64,000 bases of DNA, from NCBI GenBank assembly GCA_902362965.1, contig CABIYQ010000010.1:35222-99221 (forward strand), in the 5' to 3' direction. The notes under the pieces were generated by a model. It was not told where the DNA came from. It did not search any database and worked only from the letters and a program-made list of their open reading frames with translations. The position numbers and the translations under genes were made by a program. The DNA is from Oscillospiraceae bacterium (GTDB taxonomy: Bacteria > Bacillota > Clostridia > Oscillospirales > Ruminococcaceae). Shown here piece after piece: positions 45,430-54,752 of the stretch (its first letter is position 1; each line of letters opens with the position of its first letter).

Positions 45430-46230
45430 ATGAAAAAACGATTATATGTGACTGTTGTAATATTTATTTGCTCAGTAATATCTGTCTTTCCGGTTAGTGC
45501 AGATACAGCAATAACACAAAGCCTGTCAGAATCCAAAACCCTGGTTGCCTACTACTCTGCCAGCGGAACTACCGACCGGATTGCACAATTCATTGCAGAA
45601 GAAATGAATGCTGATACGTTTGTCATCACTCCGGTTGACGAATACACAGATGCTGACTTAGACTGGACAGATTCTTCCAGCCGTGTGGTAACAGAACACA
45701 ATGATCCGAACCGACATACAAAACTTGTCACAGTAACGCCTGAAAGCTTTGACAATTATGACAATATTTTTATCGGTTATCCCATCTGGTGGCAGGAAGC
45801 TGCATGGGTAGTCAATGACTTTGTAACGGAAAATGATTTCACCGGAAAAAATGTCATTCCGTTCTGCACATCCATGAGTTCTCCATTAGGCGAAAGCGGC
45901 ACAAAACTTGCTGCAATGGCAGGTACCGGTAACTGGCTGGAAGGAATGCAGTTTACAAGCTATTCTTCACAGGAACAGGTACAGGAATGGGTAAATAGTC
46001 TTGATCTGTTCAAACCGGATATTCATAGGGGTGATGTCAATGGTGACGGCAATGTAAATGCTGGCAACGCTGCGTTTATTGCTAAAAAGCTTGCAGAAGC
46101 ATCCATTTCAGGAGAGGAAATAACCGTTGAAAAATATCCTTATGCTGATTTTAATAATAACGGAAAAATATCTGCACAGGACGCAGCAATGATTGCAAAA
46201 TGGGTAGCAGAACAGGCACTGAAAAAATAA
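45430..46230 (+). CDS. Secreted flavodoxin-dockerin fusion protein
   Basis: 266 residues. The signal peptide (1-24, ending VSA) precedes a Flavodoxin_4-like domain with LVAYYSASGTTDRIAQ (FMN phosphate loop), FIGYPIWWQEAAWVV and PFCTSMSSPLGES. A type I dockerin follows at about 203-266, with two calcium-binding repeats GDVNGDGNVN and ADFNNNGKIS, each followed by an A-x-I-A-K helix. Dockerins attach enzymes to cohesins in cellulosomes, so the protein appears to put an FMN protein on the cell surface. Start ATG at 45430 has AGGAGG 8 nt upstream; an earlier ATG is not supported. Confidence 0.85.
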   Translation: MKKRLYVTVVIFICSVISVFPVSADTAITQSLSESKTLVAYYSASGTTDRIAQFIAEEMNADTFVITPVDEYTDADLDWTDSSSRVVTEHNDPNRHTKLVTVTPESFDNYDNIFIGYPIWWQEAAWVVNDFVTENDFTGKNVIPFCTSMSSPLGESGTKLAAMAGTGNWLEGMQFTSYSSQEQVQEWVNSLDLFKPDIHRGDVNGDGNVNAGNAAFIAKKLAEASISGEEITVEKYPYADFNNNGKISAQDAAMIAKWVAEQALKK

Positions 46231-46237
46231 AAATTTA

Positions 46238-46266
46238 AGCGGACTGGAAAGTCCGCTTTTTATTGT
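46238..46266 (+). terminator. Terminator after flavodoxin-dockerin gene
   Basis: AGCGGACT/AGTCCGCT stem followed by TTTTTATTG. Confidence 0.85.
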
Positions 46267-46328
46267 ATTCAGAACCCCCAACTTGCCGGGGATGCTTATT
46301 TAGACAAGTCATTTTATTTTCCGATCGG

Positions 46329-47231
46329 TTAGTTTTCTGAGTGATTTATTACCTGTGCAACGGCATCTAAAAATCGTTTTACGGTGGGCGATGGATTCGG
46401 AGAATGCAGCAATCCAAAAGGAATTGTATAATCCCAGTCTACAGGAAGAACTTTCAGCAAAGGGTGAACATTTGCCCAGTTGTCAATACATATCATCAGC
46501 TGATTGCCATTTTCACACTGATTAAAAGCGCTGACCGTAAACATATCAAAATCCACGATGTTTATCTGTGAATGATTCTGTAACAGTTCATCACGCATTA
46601 CATCAAGATATGTATTCCAGCCACGCTGAATCATCATAAGGTTTTTGCCGTGTATATCAGATACGGTAATATGTTTTTTCTCAGATAAGTCATTATAAAT
46701 AGAAACTGCACAGCGTATCGGCTCATGTGATATCAAAAAACCTGCACATTTTCTGGATTTCAAAAAACCGTCATCAAACAGTCCGGCTACAATATCAATA
46801 TTTTTTCCGAGATTTTTCAGAATTTCTCTGGAATTTTCCGGTGTGTTTTCAAAAGGAACAAGCTGGAATTTGATGTCCGGACAAAGTGCATGAATCTGCG
46901 GCCACATATCCATAAGAAATTGCCCCGGAGTCATAGGCGAAGTTCCTATACGAATTATGCAGTCCTCGTTTTGCATAGCATTTTTGGCACGGCTGACGGA
47001 ATCATGACAATATTGTATAATGTATTTTGCATCATGATATAAAGATTTTCCCGCATCAGTCAGCAAAATCCCACGATGGGTACGAGTGAAAAGCTGAAGA
47101 TCCAGAGAAGACTCCAATAAATTGATCTGCTTGACTACGGCGGGCGGAGAGATGTAAAGTTCTTCTGCCGCTTTATTGAAACTGCCGCAGTCTGCTACTT
47201 TAAGAAATGTTTTCAACTGAGGATTATACAT
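46329..47231 (-). CDS. LysR-family regulator
   Basis: 300 residues. HTH begins MYNPQLKTFLKVADCGSFNK and AAEELYISPPAVVKQINLLE, then a substrate-binding domain. ATG at 47231 is the family start with AAGGCGG 7 nt upstream; an in-frame extension of 80 codons upstream is unlike LysR. It converges with the flavodoxin-dockerin gene. LysR regulators beside aldo/keto reductase and flavodoxin genes are common in gut Firmicutes, so it may control them; target unproven. Confidence 0.87.
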   Translation of the reverse strand: MYNPQLKTFLKVADCGSFNKAAEELYISPPAVVKQINLLESSLDLQLFTRTHRGILLTDAGKSLYHDAKYIIQYCHDSVSRAKNAMQNEDCIIRIGTSPMTPGQFLMDMWPQIHALCPDIKFQLVPFENTPENSREILKNLGKNIDIVAGLFDDGFLKSRKCAGFLISHEPIRCAVSIYNDLSEKKHITVSDIHGKNLMMIQRGWNTYLDVMRDELLQNHSQINIVDFDMFTVSAFNQCENGNQLMICIDNWANVHPLLKVLPVDWDYTIPFGLLHSPNPSPTVKRFLDAVAQVINHSEN

Positions 47232-47558
47232 AGAAATACCGCCTTTCTGATAGATTTTATTGTAGCATAATTCTTGATTATTTTCAAGAGCAGTATTAAC
47301 CTGAAGGACCTCGGTGTAATACCATGTTTGCAGATAATCACATCCAAGACGGGATAAGTCCTTTACACTTTTTTGTTTCAAAAATTCATCATTATCAATG
47401 ATGTTCATATTGCAATATGTTGATATACCAAAGAGTAGTAGCATAAACACCATTTTCTTCAAACAGAACAAAGGCCTCCGATGCTATCTACTTTACACCT
47501 ATTTGTCAAGTACTAAAGATGAGGTATATAAAAATTTCACTCAGCCTTCAAATTGAAT
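47232..47558. other. Long leader region of the second lysR gene
   Basis: 327 bp. A minus-strand promoter at 47481-47509 would give a leader of about 240 nt. The leader stays open in the lysR frame but shows no family resemblance. No terminator or known riboswitch recognised. Confidence 0.45.
47481..47509 (-). promoter_or_regulatory. Candidate promoter of the second lysR gene
   Basis: Minus strand TTGACA (47509-47504), 17 bp, TAGCAT (47486-47481). Confidence 0.55.
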
Positions 47559-48215
47559 TTACAAAAATCTGAAAAAGCTCCGTTTACATTCAATCACATT
47601 TTCTTTTCTCAGCTTGCTGATTTCCGCAGACAGTCCGCTCCTGTCAACTTCGAGAAAATCCGCAAGCTCCTGCCTGTCATATGGAATGGTAAAGCTACTG
47701 CCATGCTGCTTTGCCTGAATCATCAGATATGCCATTAATTTTTCCCTCGTGGTACGTTTAGATATGATCTCAATTTTCTGATTTAAAAGCAGATTTTTTG
47801 CAGCAATGGATTTCATCAGATTAAAAATTATTCTGCTGTGAAATTCGCAGGTATTACAGCATGGATGTAAAATTTTTCTGCTGTCAATAAGCATAACCTC
47901 GCATTCTTTTTCAGCAATCACATTCACAGGAACGGACTCCGTTTCCGCACAGGCAAAGGATTCCCCGAAAAGCTCTGAAGGTTTAATGGTTGTGACAATA
48001 CTCCTGTTGCCGTAAAAATCTACACGAACGATCTGTGCCGTCCCGGACAGCAGAATACCCATGTGAGATGCCGTTTCACCTTCCGTAAAGATATACTGAT
48101 TTTTCGTATATGACATCACTTCTGCTCCCAGACAACTTAGCATTACCAGAAGATTTTCATCCTCTATGCTTTCAAACAACTTACAGTTTCTCAGTATTTC
48201 CAGATACTTCTTCAT
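47559..48215 (-). CDS. Crp/Fnr-family regulator
   Basis: 218 residues. The cyclic-nucleotide-binding-like beta barrel has YIFTEGETASHMGILLSG and PSELFGESFACAETES; the HTH has RQELADFLEVDRSGLSAEIS. Cysteines cluster at HPCCNTCEFHS near residue 120, a possible redox or metal centre. The gene is divergent from ferredoxin-hcp with a perfect palindrome between, the usual position of HcpR-like nitrosative-stress regulators. GGAG lies 7 nt before ATG. Confidence 0.9.
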   Translation of the reverse strand: MKKYLEILRNCKLFESIEDENLLVMLSCLGAEVMSYTKNQYIFTEGETASHMGILLSGTAQIVRVDFYGNRSIVTTIKPSELFGESFACAETESVPVNVIAEKECEVMLIDSRKILHPCCNTCEFHSRIIFNLMKSIAAKNLLLNQKIEIISKRTTREKLMAYLMIQAKQHGSSFTIPYDRQELADFLEVDRSGLSAEISKLRKENVIECKRSFFRFL

Positions 48216-48230
48216 AATAAATCTCCATTT

Positions 48231-48267
48231 GTTGAAATTTCAACATACTTTTTTCTTTGATTATACT
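48231..48267 (+). promoter_or_regulatory. Ferredoxin-hcp promoter with Crp/Fnr palindrome
   Basis: GTTGAAATTTCAAC (48231-48244) is a perfect 14-bp palindrome whose right half covers the -35 position (TTCAAC, 48239-48244). 17 bp further is TATACT (48262-48267). It lies between the divergent regulator and its likely target. Confidence 0.75.
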
Positions 48268-48312
48268 ATAATGAAGTCACAAGGTCAAGAAAAAATCAAC
48301 GGAGGTTTTGTT

Positions 48313-49011
48313 ATGATACGAAAAATTATAAAAATAAATGAAGAAAAATGTAATGGCTGCGGTGCTTGTGCCGCTGCCTGCCATGAGGGTGCTATCGGAA
48401 TGGTAGACGGTAAGGCGAAGCTGCTCCGTGAGGACTACTGCGACGGTTTAGGTGACTGTCTGCCGACTTGTCCAGTCGATGCGATCACCTTTGAAGAACG
48501 TGAGGCGCCTGCTTATAATGAAGCGGCAGTGCTTGCGTCAAAAGCAAAAAAATCACCAGAAGTACTTCCTTGTGGCTGTCCCGGAACACAGTCAAAATTT
48601 ATTAAAAGAGAGGAAGCTGATCCTATTTTTGAAAATTCGCAATCTGTCAGTCGTCTTTCCCAATGGCCGGTACAAATAAAACTTGTGCCTGTGAATGCGC
48701 CTTATTTTGACGGTGCAAACCTGCTGATTGCAGCAGACTGTACAGCATACGCCTATGGAAAATTCCATGAGGATTTCATTAAAAACCGCATTACGCTGAT
48801 AGGATGTCCCAAACTGGATGAGGGGGATTATACCGAAAAGCTGACGCAGATAATTTCAAACAATAACATCAAAAGCCTGACAATTGTTCGCATGGAGGTG
48901 CCGTGCTGCGGCGGTATTGAAAATGCGGCAAAGCGTGCATTACAAGCAAGCGGAAAGTTTATTCCATGGCAGGTTGTGACAATTTCAACGGACGGGAAAA
49001 TCATTGATTAA
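48313..49011 (+). CDS. 4Fe-4S ferredoxin partner of hybrid cluster protein
   Basis: 232 residues. N-terminal cluster ligands are in EKCNGCGACAAACHEGAIG and YCDGLGDCLPTCPVDAITF, a two-cluster ferredoxin fold. A C-terminal region of about 130 residues has LIAADCTAYAYGKFHEDF, LIGCPKLDEGDY and EVPCCGGIENAAKRA, a form seen in ferredoxins encoded with hcp. It probably supplies electrons to Hcp. ATG at 48313 has GGAGG 7 nt upstream. Confidence 0.9.
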   Translation: MIRKIIKINEEKCNGCGACAAACHEGAIGMVDGKAKLLREDYCDGLGDCLPTCPVDAITFEEREAPAYNEAAVLASKAKKSPEVLPCGCPGTQSKFIKREEADPIFENSQSVSRLSQWPVQIKLVPVNAPYFDGANLLIAADCTAYAYGKFHEDFIKNRITLIGCPKLDEGDYTEKLTQIISNNNIKSLTIVRMEVPCCGGIENAAKRALQASGKFIPWQVVTISTDGKIID

Positions 49012-49023
49012 AGGAGTATGATT

Positions 49024-50619
49024 ATGGAAAATAAAATGTTTTGTTTTCAGTGTGAGCAGACTGGATGCAGAGGCTGTACAGGAAATACCGGCGTTTGCGG
49101 AAAGAAAGCAGATACAGCAAAATTACAGGACGAACTGACAGGTGCTCTTATCGGTCTGGCACGTTCGACTGAGGGTAACGAACATCTGATTAACAGCAAT
49201 ACCTATAAGCTGATCATTGAAGGGCTGTTCACAACTCTTACCAACGTAAATTTTGATGATATATCAATTAGAAATCAAATAGAGCATGTGCATCAGGAAA
49301 AGGCAAGGCTTATTCCGAATTGCAGAGGCTGTGCTTCACCATGCGGTAAAAACGATGACTATGAAATGAGTGAGCTTTGGAATGCGGACGAAAATATCCG
49401 TTCCCTGAAATCGCTGATTCTCTTTGGTCTGAGAGGTATGGCGGCATATGCATATCATGCAATGGTACTGGGCTATACAGATGACGAGGTTAATCATTTC
49501 TTCATTGAGGGACTTTTTAAAATCGGTCTTGACCTGACTATGGAAGAATTGATCCCTATTGTGATGAAAGTAGGGGAGATAAACCTGAAATGCATGGATC
49601 TGCTTGATAGAGCAAACACTGAAACCTACGGAAATCCTGAGCCGGTAACAGTTCCGCTGAAAGTGGAAAAAGGTCCGTTTATTGTGGTTTCGGGACATGA
49701 TCTGAGAGATTTGCAGCTTCTTTTGGAGCAGACCAAGGACATGGGAATAAACATTTACACCCACGGAGAAATGCTGCCTGCCCATGCTTATCCGAAACTG
49801 AAAAAATATCCGCATCTCAAGGGAAATTTCGGTACGGCATGGCAGAATCAGCAGAAGGAATTTGACATTATTCCTGCACCTGTTTTGTTTACAACCAATT
49901 GTATAATGCCGCCGAAGCCAAGCTATGCTGACAGAGTTTTTACAACAGAAACAGTTGCGTTTCCCGGTACAGTTCATATCGGCGAGGACAAGGATTTCCG
50001 TCCGCTCATCCAAAAGGCGCTGGAGCTTGGCGGATATGCCGAAGATATGGAATTTACTGGTGTCAACGGCGGAAAACAAGTGACAACAGGCTTCGGACAC
50101 CATGCAATCTTGTCAAATGCCGATAAAGTTGTTGCCGCCGTGAAAGCGGGAGCAATACGTCATTTCTTTTTAGTAGGTGGCTGTGACGGTGCGAAATCCG
50201 GCAGAAATTATTACACCGAATTTGTAAAGCAAACGCCAAATGACACAATTGTACTGACCCTTGCCTGTGGAAAGTATCGTTTTAATGACCTTGATTTAGG
50301 TGAAATCGGAGGACTTCCAAGACTTATGGATATGGGGCAGTGCAATGATGCATACGGAGCGATCAAGGTGGCGACTGCTCTGGCTGAAGCTTTTAACTGT
50401 GGAGTAAATGAACTGCCCCTGTCCTATGTGCTGTCATGGTATGAGCAGAAAGCGGTTTGTATTCTTTTGACACTGCTTCACCTTGGAATCAGAAATATTC
50501 GTCTGGGTCCGTCGCTGCCGGCGTTTCTATCCAAAGATGTGCTTGCATTTCTGGTGGAGCATTATGGAATTGGTCCAATTACAACACCTGAAAATGATTT
50601 GAGTACTTTAATGAAATAA
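49024..50619 (+). CDS. hcp: Hydroxylamine reductase / hybrid cluster protein
   Basis: 531 residues. Reduces hydroxylamine, and in vivo probably NO, using a 4Fe-4S cluster and an Fe-S-O hybrid cluster. The N-terminus MFCFQCEQTGCRGCTGNTGVCG carries the cluster cysteines of class I/II Hcp. Hybrid-cluster ligands lie in TTNCIMPP, VGGCDGAK and LTLACGKYRFN. ATG at 49024 is 7 nt after GGAG; the ATG two codons earlier abuts it. 12 nt after the ferredoxin gene, in one operon. Confidence 0.96.
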   Translation: MENKMFCFQCEQTGCRGCTGNTGVCGKKADTAKLQDELTGALIGLARSTEGNEHLINSNTYKLIIEGLFTTLTNVNFDDISIRNQIEHVHQEKARLIPNCRGCASPCGKNDDYEMSELWNADENIRSLKSLILFGLRGMAAYAYHAMVLGYTDDEVNHFFIEGLFKIGLDLTMEELIPIVMKVGEINLKCMDLLDRANTETYGNPEPVTVPLKVEKGPFIVVSGHDLRDLQLLLEQTKDMGINIYTHGEMLPAHAYPKLKKYPHLKGNFGTAWQNQQKEFDIIPAPVLFTTNCIMPPKPSYADRVFTTETVAFPGTVHIGEDKDFRPLIQKALELGGYAEDMEFTGVNGGKQVTTGFGHHAILSNADKVVAAVKAGAIRHFFLVGGCDGAKSGRNYYTEFVKQTPNDTIVLTLACGKYRFNDLDLGEIGGLPRLMDMGQCNDAYGAIKVATALAEAFNCGVNELPLSYVLSWYEQKAVCILLTLLHLGIRNIRLGPSLPAFLSKDVLAFLVEHYGIGPITTPENDLSTLMK

Positions 50620-50637
50620 TATCTGATAAGGCATCAG

Positions 50638-50675
50638 AAAAGCTTGTCTGGAAAAATCCAGCCAAGCTTTTTTAT
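50638..50675 (+). terminator. Terminator after hcp
   Basis: AAAAGCTTG/CAAGCTTTTTT outer stem with an inner CTGGA/TCCAG. Confidence 0.85.
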
Positions 50676-50694
50676 TTGTATTCAAGCTCGAAGC

Positions 50695-50826
50695 TTACTC
50701 GCTCACTTGTAAATCCGCATAAAATTTCATTTTTATATTCATAATGTCATACTGAATTGACGAAATGTCGTGCAAATGCAATGTTTTATTCTCATTACTG
50801 CATTTGAAATAGTCTTTTTGCTGCAT
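50695..50826 (-). CDS. Small protein of unknown function, 43 residues
   Basis: ATG at 50826 with a strong GGAGGCG 5-6 nt upstream opens a 43-codon frame: MQQKDYFKCSNENKTLHLHD, then ISSIQYDIMNIKMKFYADL and VSE. It is mixed polar, likely two short strands and a helix, with no membrane segment. It is divergent from the thioredoxin-domain gene and would be read toward the hcp terminator. No family recognised; the strength of the ribosome site is the main argument. Confidence 0.55.
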   Translation of the reverse strand: MQQKDYFKCSNENKTLHLHDISSIQYDIMNIKMKFYADLQVSE

Positions 50827-50914
50827 TTTACCGCCTCCGTATGTATTTGTTCCAAATTTAGTATGACTTACTATACAATGGATATACTAACAGAAAACGA
50901 TTGGAGGCAGCAAA

Positions 50915-52846
50915 ATGAGCAATCACCTGAAAAATGCTACAAGTCCCTATTTATTGCAGCACGCAGAAAATCCTGTAGATTGGTATCCGTGGTGCAAGCA
51001 AGCTTTTGAAAAAGCAAAATCAGAAGACAAACCGATTTTTCTCAGCATCGGTTACAGTACCTGTCATTGGTGTCATGTTATGGCTCATGAGAGCTTTGAA
51101 GATAAAAAAACAGCAGAAATTCTGAATCAATATTTTGTTTCCATTAAGATTGACCGTGAGGAGCGTCCTGATATTGACAGTGTATATATGTCGGTATGTC
51201 AGGCATTCACAGGCAGTGGAGGATGGCCTATGAGTATTTTCATGACATGGGATAAAAAGCCATTCTTTGCCGGCACATATTTTCCACCGAAATCCCATTA
51301 TGGAATGCCGGGATTTCCCGATTTGTTGGACGTAATTGTAAGTCAGTGGAATAATAACCGCAGGAAGCTTTTACAGTCTGCCGAACAAATCATTACGCAT
51401 CTGAAAAGTGCAGAATCAGGTGATAAAAATATAGATGATGAAGAATTGATTAAGCGGGCAATGCAAATATTTTCAGAAAGTTTTGATGAAATCAATGGCG
51501 GATTTAGTTCAGCACCCAAATTTCCAACACCGCATAATCTGCTGTTTTTGATGCTGTATGCAAAGCATAAGCAGGATTCTGACGCTTTGAAAATGGCAGA
51601 GAAAACGCTCCTACAAATGCGGAAAGGCGGCATTTTCGATCATATCGGCTATGGATTTTCGAGATACTCCACGGACAAATATTTTCTTGCACCGCATTTT
51701 GAAAAAATGCTCTATGACAATGCACTTCTGATAATTGCTTATTCAGCAGCTTATTATCTTACAAACAACGAGATCTATCTTGATACGGCAGAAAAAACGA
51801 CGGAATATATTCTTCGTGAAATGACCTCTGCTGACGGAGGATTTTACAGTGCGCAGGACGCCGACAGTGAAGGTGTGGAGGGAAAATATTATACCTTTAC
51901 ACTTGATGAAATCATTAATGTATTGGGAGAAGAAAAAGGCAAGCGATTCGCAGAATCTTTCGATATTACCTCAAACGGTAACTTTGAGGGAGTGAATATT
52001 CTCAATTTGCTGAAAAGCAATGATTTAGAATCTGATTTCAGTGAGGAAATACACAAACTTTATGATTATCGTAAAAAGCGCACAAATCTGCATCTTGACG
52101 ATAAAATTCTGCTGTCGTGGAATTCTTTAATGATCGCAGCGTTGTCCATGTTTTACAGAGTTTCACGCAATGAAAAATATCTGAACGCTGTTGTCAATGC
52201 ACAAAAGTTTATTGAGGAAAATATGTGTGATGGTGTGCAGCTTTTCACAAGCTGGCGTGATGGAAAACACTCCGAAAAAAGCTTTCTGGATGACTATGCT
52301 TTCTATATTGCATCACTTATAGAACTTTACAATTCCACACTGGACAAGATCTATCTGGAAAAGGCAGAACGATTCTGCGATGAAGCGGTTAGACAATTTG
52401 AAGATTGTCAACGCGATGGTTTTTACCTCTGTGAAGCTAGTTATACAGAGATTTTCATGAATCCTAAGGAAACCTATGACGGAGCAATTCCAAGCGGGAA
52501 TTCTGTAATGGCATACAACTTTGTTCGTATGTTTCAGTTGACGGAAAATGAAAAGTACAGGAAACTTACTGAAAAACAGTTTGAATTTTTATCTGTACAG
52601 GCGCAGGATTATCCGGCAGGGAATAGTGTGTTTCTGCTGTCAAAGCTGCTGTATGAAAATCCACCGGAGCATATTGTAATTGCTGTCAAACACAAATCCG
52701 ATTTTCAGGAAATACAGAAAGAACTCCCGTTTCTTGCAAATGTATCAGTTGTGCTGGACAGCGTGGATTATCCTCTGAAAAACGATAAAGTGACCTATTA
52801 TGTCTGTAAAAACCATACCTGTTCGCCACCGACAAATATACTATAA
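50915..52846 (+). CDS. Thioredoxin-domain protein of the YyaL/SPATA20 family
   Basis: 643 residues. N-terminal DUF255 thioredoxin-like domain: [17 protein letters not shown], active site STCHWCHVM (CxxC), [11 protein letters not shown] and GGWPMSIFM. The rest is an (alpha/alpha)6 barrel like N-acylglucosamine 2-epimerases, with [13 protein letters not shown] and [11 protein letters not shown]. Function unsettled; found throughout life. TTGGAGG precedes ATG by 7 nt. Followed by a terminator. Confidence 0.92.
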   Translation: MSNHLKNATSPYLLQHAENPVDWYPWCKQAFEKAKSEDKPIFLSIGYSTCHWCHVMAHESFEDKKTAEILNQYFVSIKIDREERPDIDSVYMSVCQAFTGSGGWPMSIFMTWDKKPFFAGTYFPPKSHYGMPGFPDLLDVIVSQWNNNRRKLLQSAEQIITHLKSAESGDKNIDDEELIKRAMQIFSESFDEINGGFSSAPKFPTPHNLLFLMLYAKHKQDSDALKMAEKTLLQMRKGGIFDHIGYGFSRYSTDKYFLAPHFEKMLYDNALLIIAYSAAYYLTNNEIYLDTAEKTTEYILREMTSADGGFYSAQDADSEGVEGKYYTFTLDEIINVLGEEKGKRFAESFDITSNGNFEGVNILNLLKSNDLESDFSEEIHKLYDYRKKRTNLHLDDKILLSWNSLMIAALSMFYRVSRNEKYLNAVVNAQKFIEENMCDGVQLFTSWRDGKHSEKSFLDDYAFYIASLIELYNSTLDKIYLEKAERFCDEAVRQFEDCQRDGFYLCEASYTEIFMNPKETYDGAIPSGNSVMAYNFVRMFQLTENEKYRKLTEKQFEFLSVQAQDYPAGNSVFLLSKLLYENPPEHIVIAVKHKSDFQEIQKELPFLANVSVVLDSVDYPLKNDKVTYYVCKNHTCSPPTNIL

Positions 52847-52855
52847 TATAATAAT

Positions 52856-52894
52856 AAAAATGCTCCTCCCGAAAAATCTGAAAGGAGCATTTTA
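52856..52894 (+). terminator. Terminator after the thioredoxin-domain gene
   Basis: AAAATGCTCCT/AGGAGCATTTT arms around a 13-nt loop, then TATATT. It marks the end of intact core genes before the mobile remnants. Confidence 0.85.
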
Positions 52895-53050
52895 TATTAC
52901 ATTTGTTTTCTTTAGGCAAAGTGAATGTTTCTATATTAGTGAACGGTATTGAAAATTGTCTCAGGAAATATTTTTCATCTGTAAAATTTCCAGTCCGTTT
53001 GCAACTGATTTCAGCCAGTTTCGAAAGTGTAATCATAATCATCTGGAGAG

Positions 53051-53813
53051 TTGCATGCATATCTAAATCAGGAAAGTAATATTAGCCATTTTATCACTTA
53101 CTACATCCGAGCCTTTGACGGCTACGACAGCCAAGGTGAACAGATTGTACGTTCTATGACCTGGAAACCTTCTGAAAATCTTACACCAAAGCAAATAGAA
53201 AAAGAGTTACAGCGCCAGGCAATTATGTTTGAAGAAACTGTCAAAAAAGGTACTTGTTTTGACTGTAACACTCGCTTTTCAAAATATGCCGAAATCTGGC
53301 TTGAAAATAACAAGCCCCCGCTACTTGCTCCTAAAGGATCTGGCAGAAGCCGCTGAATTATCTGTATCTACCATCAAAGAACCTATCAAATGGAAAACCG
53401 CTATGTACCTGCTGATATTCAGTGGTATGAGACGTGGTGAGTTTATGGGACTTGAATGGTTCGATATTGACTTTGAAAACAAAGTAATACATATCAAGAG
53501 GACAAGTCAGTATGTCCAGCATATGGGAATTATTACGAAATCCCCGAGAAACGAAACTTCTTATCGTACCGTAAAGCTATCCGAATTTATGTTTGACCTG
53601 ATTCGTGAATATCAGCAATATTGGCTGAAACTCCGTAGTGATATACTTGACCGCTGGTGTCATTTTATCACAATAAAGTTACAATCCCCATTCCCAATCA
53701 AGCCAAAAACAGAAAGCCGAATAACACAATCTAAGCTCCCTTTCATTCTGAAAGCAAGCTTTTATTATATTAAAAACTTTTCTCAAAAATCTGGAAAAAG
53801 TGGAATTTCATAG
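53051..53813 (+). pseudogene. Degraded tyrosine integrase
   Basis: Frame 1 (53051-53356) has the N-terminal arm domain of Tn916/ICE-type integrases (FDGYDSQGEQIVRSMTW, FSKYAEIWLENNKPP). The frame then shifts, and a region equal to most of the core-binding domain is deleted. Frame 2 (to 53813) resumes with SVSTIKEPIKWKTAMYLLIF, SGMRRGEFMGLEW (first catalytic Arg) and RNETSYRTVKLSE. The C-terminal H-x-x-R and Tyr boxes are missing. Non-functional; marks an old integration. Confidence 0.85.
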
Positions 53814-54142
53814 TGATAATGGAAATGAAGCAAAATTTATATAAAAAATAAGCATCTCAAAATCTTCTAAAATGCCCGTTTTATAGCTGTATTCCATCAC
53901 TAATTTTTAATATTTAACTTACTATGCCAACTGAAAAATACACTTGACAAATCCAGAAAATAGAGTAAAATAGAGAAAACACTCAGCAAAACCAAAGGGA
54001 TAATTGACCTCAACCCTTTCTTTTTGCTTGAGTGCTTTTTGATTGGCTAAAGACTCAACAAATGATACAATGCACCCTATGCAATTCGGATATGTAAAAG
54101 GGTGCATTTTGCACCCTTTTTGAGAAGTTTCAAGATATATGA
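53814..54142. other. Intergenic region in mobile-element remnant
   Basis: 329 bp of AT-rich sequence. It contains a terminator hairpin (54097-54123) and direct GAGTGxTTTT-like runs, but no gene. Such spacers are typical between recombination and mobilisation genes of integrative elements. Confidence 0.45.
54097..54123. terminator. Terminator-like hairpin
   Basis: AAAAGGGTGC/GCACCCTTTT 10-bp arms, 4-nt loop. Confidence 0.75.
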
Positions 54143-54358
54143 AATTTCTCTTCTACAATCTATACGCTTTGTAAAAATACCGTTATTCTATATGATCATA
54201 TCAATATCCGTTTCACCGATACCGAGTTGGAGGATATTGTGAACAAGTGCCGACCATTTGGCTATAAGAGCAAGTCAACCTATGTCCATGATTGTGTAAA
54301 GGCAATAGCTTGGTGCTATACTAAAAAAGTGGACAGCAAAAAGCGAAAGATGGTATAA
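54143..54358 (+). pseudogene. 5'-truncated RHH-like mobilisation/regulatory protein
   Basis: Open frame without a start codon, encoding INIRFTDTELEDIVNKC and FGYKSKSTYVHDCVK, ending KKRKMV. This resembles ribbon-helix-helix proteins of plasmid and ICE mobilisation (MobC-like R-F-T-x-x-E). The N-terminus is lost. It is followed by a ribosome site and the first codons of another truncated frame. Confidence 0.5.
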
Positions 54359-54372
54359 TAATAAAAAAAGGA

Positions 54373-54410
54373 GAGAAACACATGGAAAACACCAAGTATA
54401 CATATGTACA
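54373..54410 (+). pseudogene. First 11-12 codons of a truncated gene at a rearrangement junction
   Basis: AAAGGAGAG precedes an ATG at 54382 that starts MENTKYTYVH; the frame then runs into antisense primase sequence near 54411. A gene start cut off by recombination. Confidence 0.5.
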
Positions 54411-54752
54411 CAAGGATTTCCGGGTTTTGATAATCATAGACGGCGGCAGAGGAAACGCATCGATGAGCGCCTGTTGTTCCTCGAAAGATTTGTCATCCAT
54501 TTCCACAAACTGTGCATTGATACGGGTGATACTGTCATCGGTCTGACCGCCAGAGTTTACCACGAAAAAAATACCGTGATTTTTCTTATTATGTTCCCTC
54601 AAGGTTGACTCTATGGCAAAGAATTTTCCTGCTTCCACGGACATTTTTGCACCTGTGAAGATGCCCTCCTTTCTATCATCAAAAACACGCAGATTTACCG
54701 TATCATCGGGATTAAACATGACGTTTATGACATCCTGTGCCGATATATTCAA
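54411..54752 (-). pseudogene. 3'-truncated phage primase-like protein
   Basis: The frame begins with TTG at 54752 (GGAGG 7 nt upstream, overlapping the DUF4406 stop). It encodes NISAQDVINVMFNPDDTV, GIFFVVNSGGQTDDSITRIN and PPSMIIKTRKSL, the opening of RepB/prim-pol-type primases of phages and plasmids. It breaks off at 54411, where the next expected catalytic H-x-Y-W strand is replaced by unrelated sequence. Codons from 54410 to the stop at 54321 are junk. Confidence 0.7.

Noticed and set aside
47232..47471. An 80-codon N-terminal extension of the second LysR protein
   Set aside because: LysR proteins start at the helix-turn-helix, and a ribosome site precedes the internal ATG.
49336..50103. 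A 255-codon minus-strand frame inside hcp
   Set aside because: Cys/His/Phe-rich antisense translation of hcp codons; no start signal.
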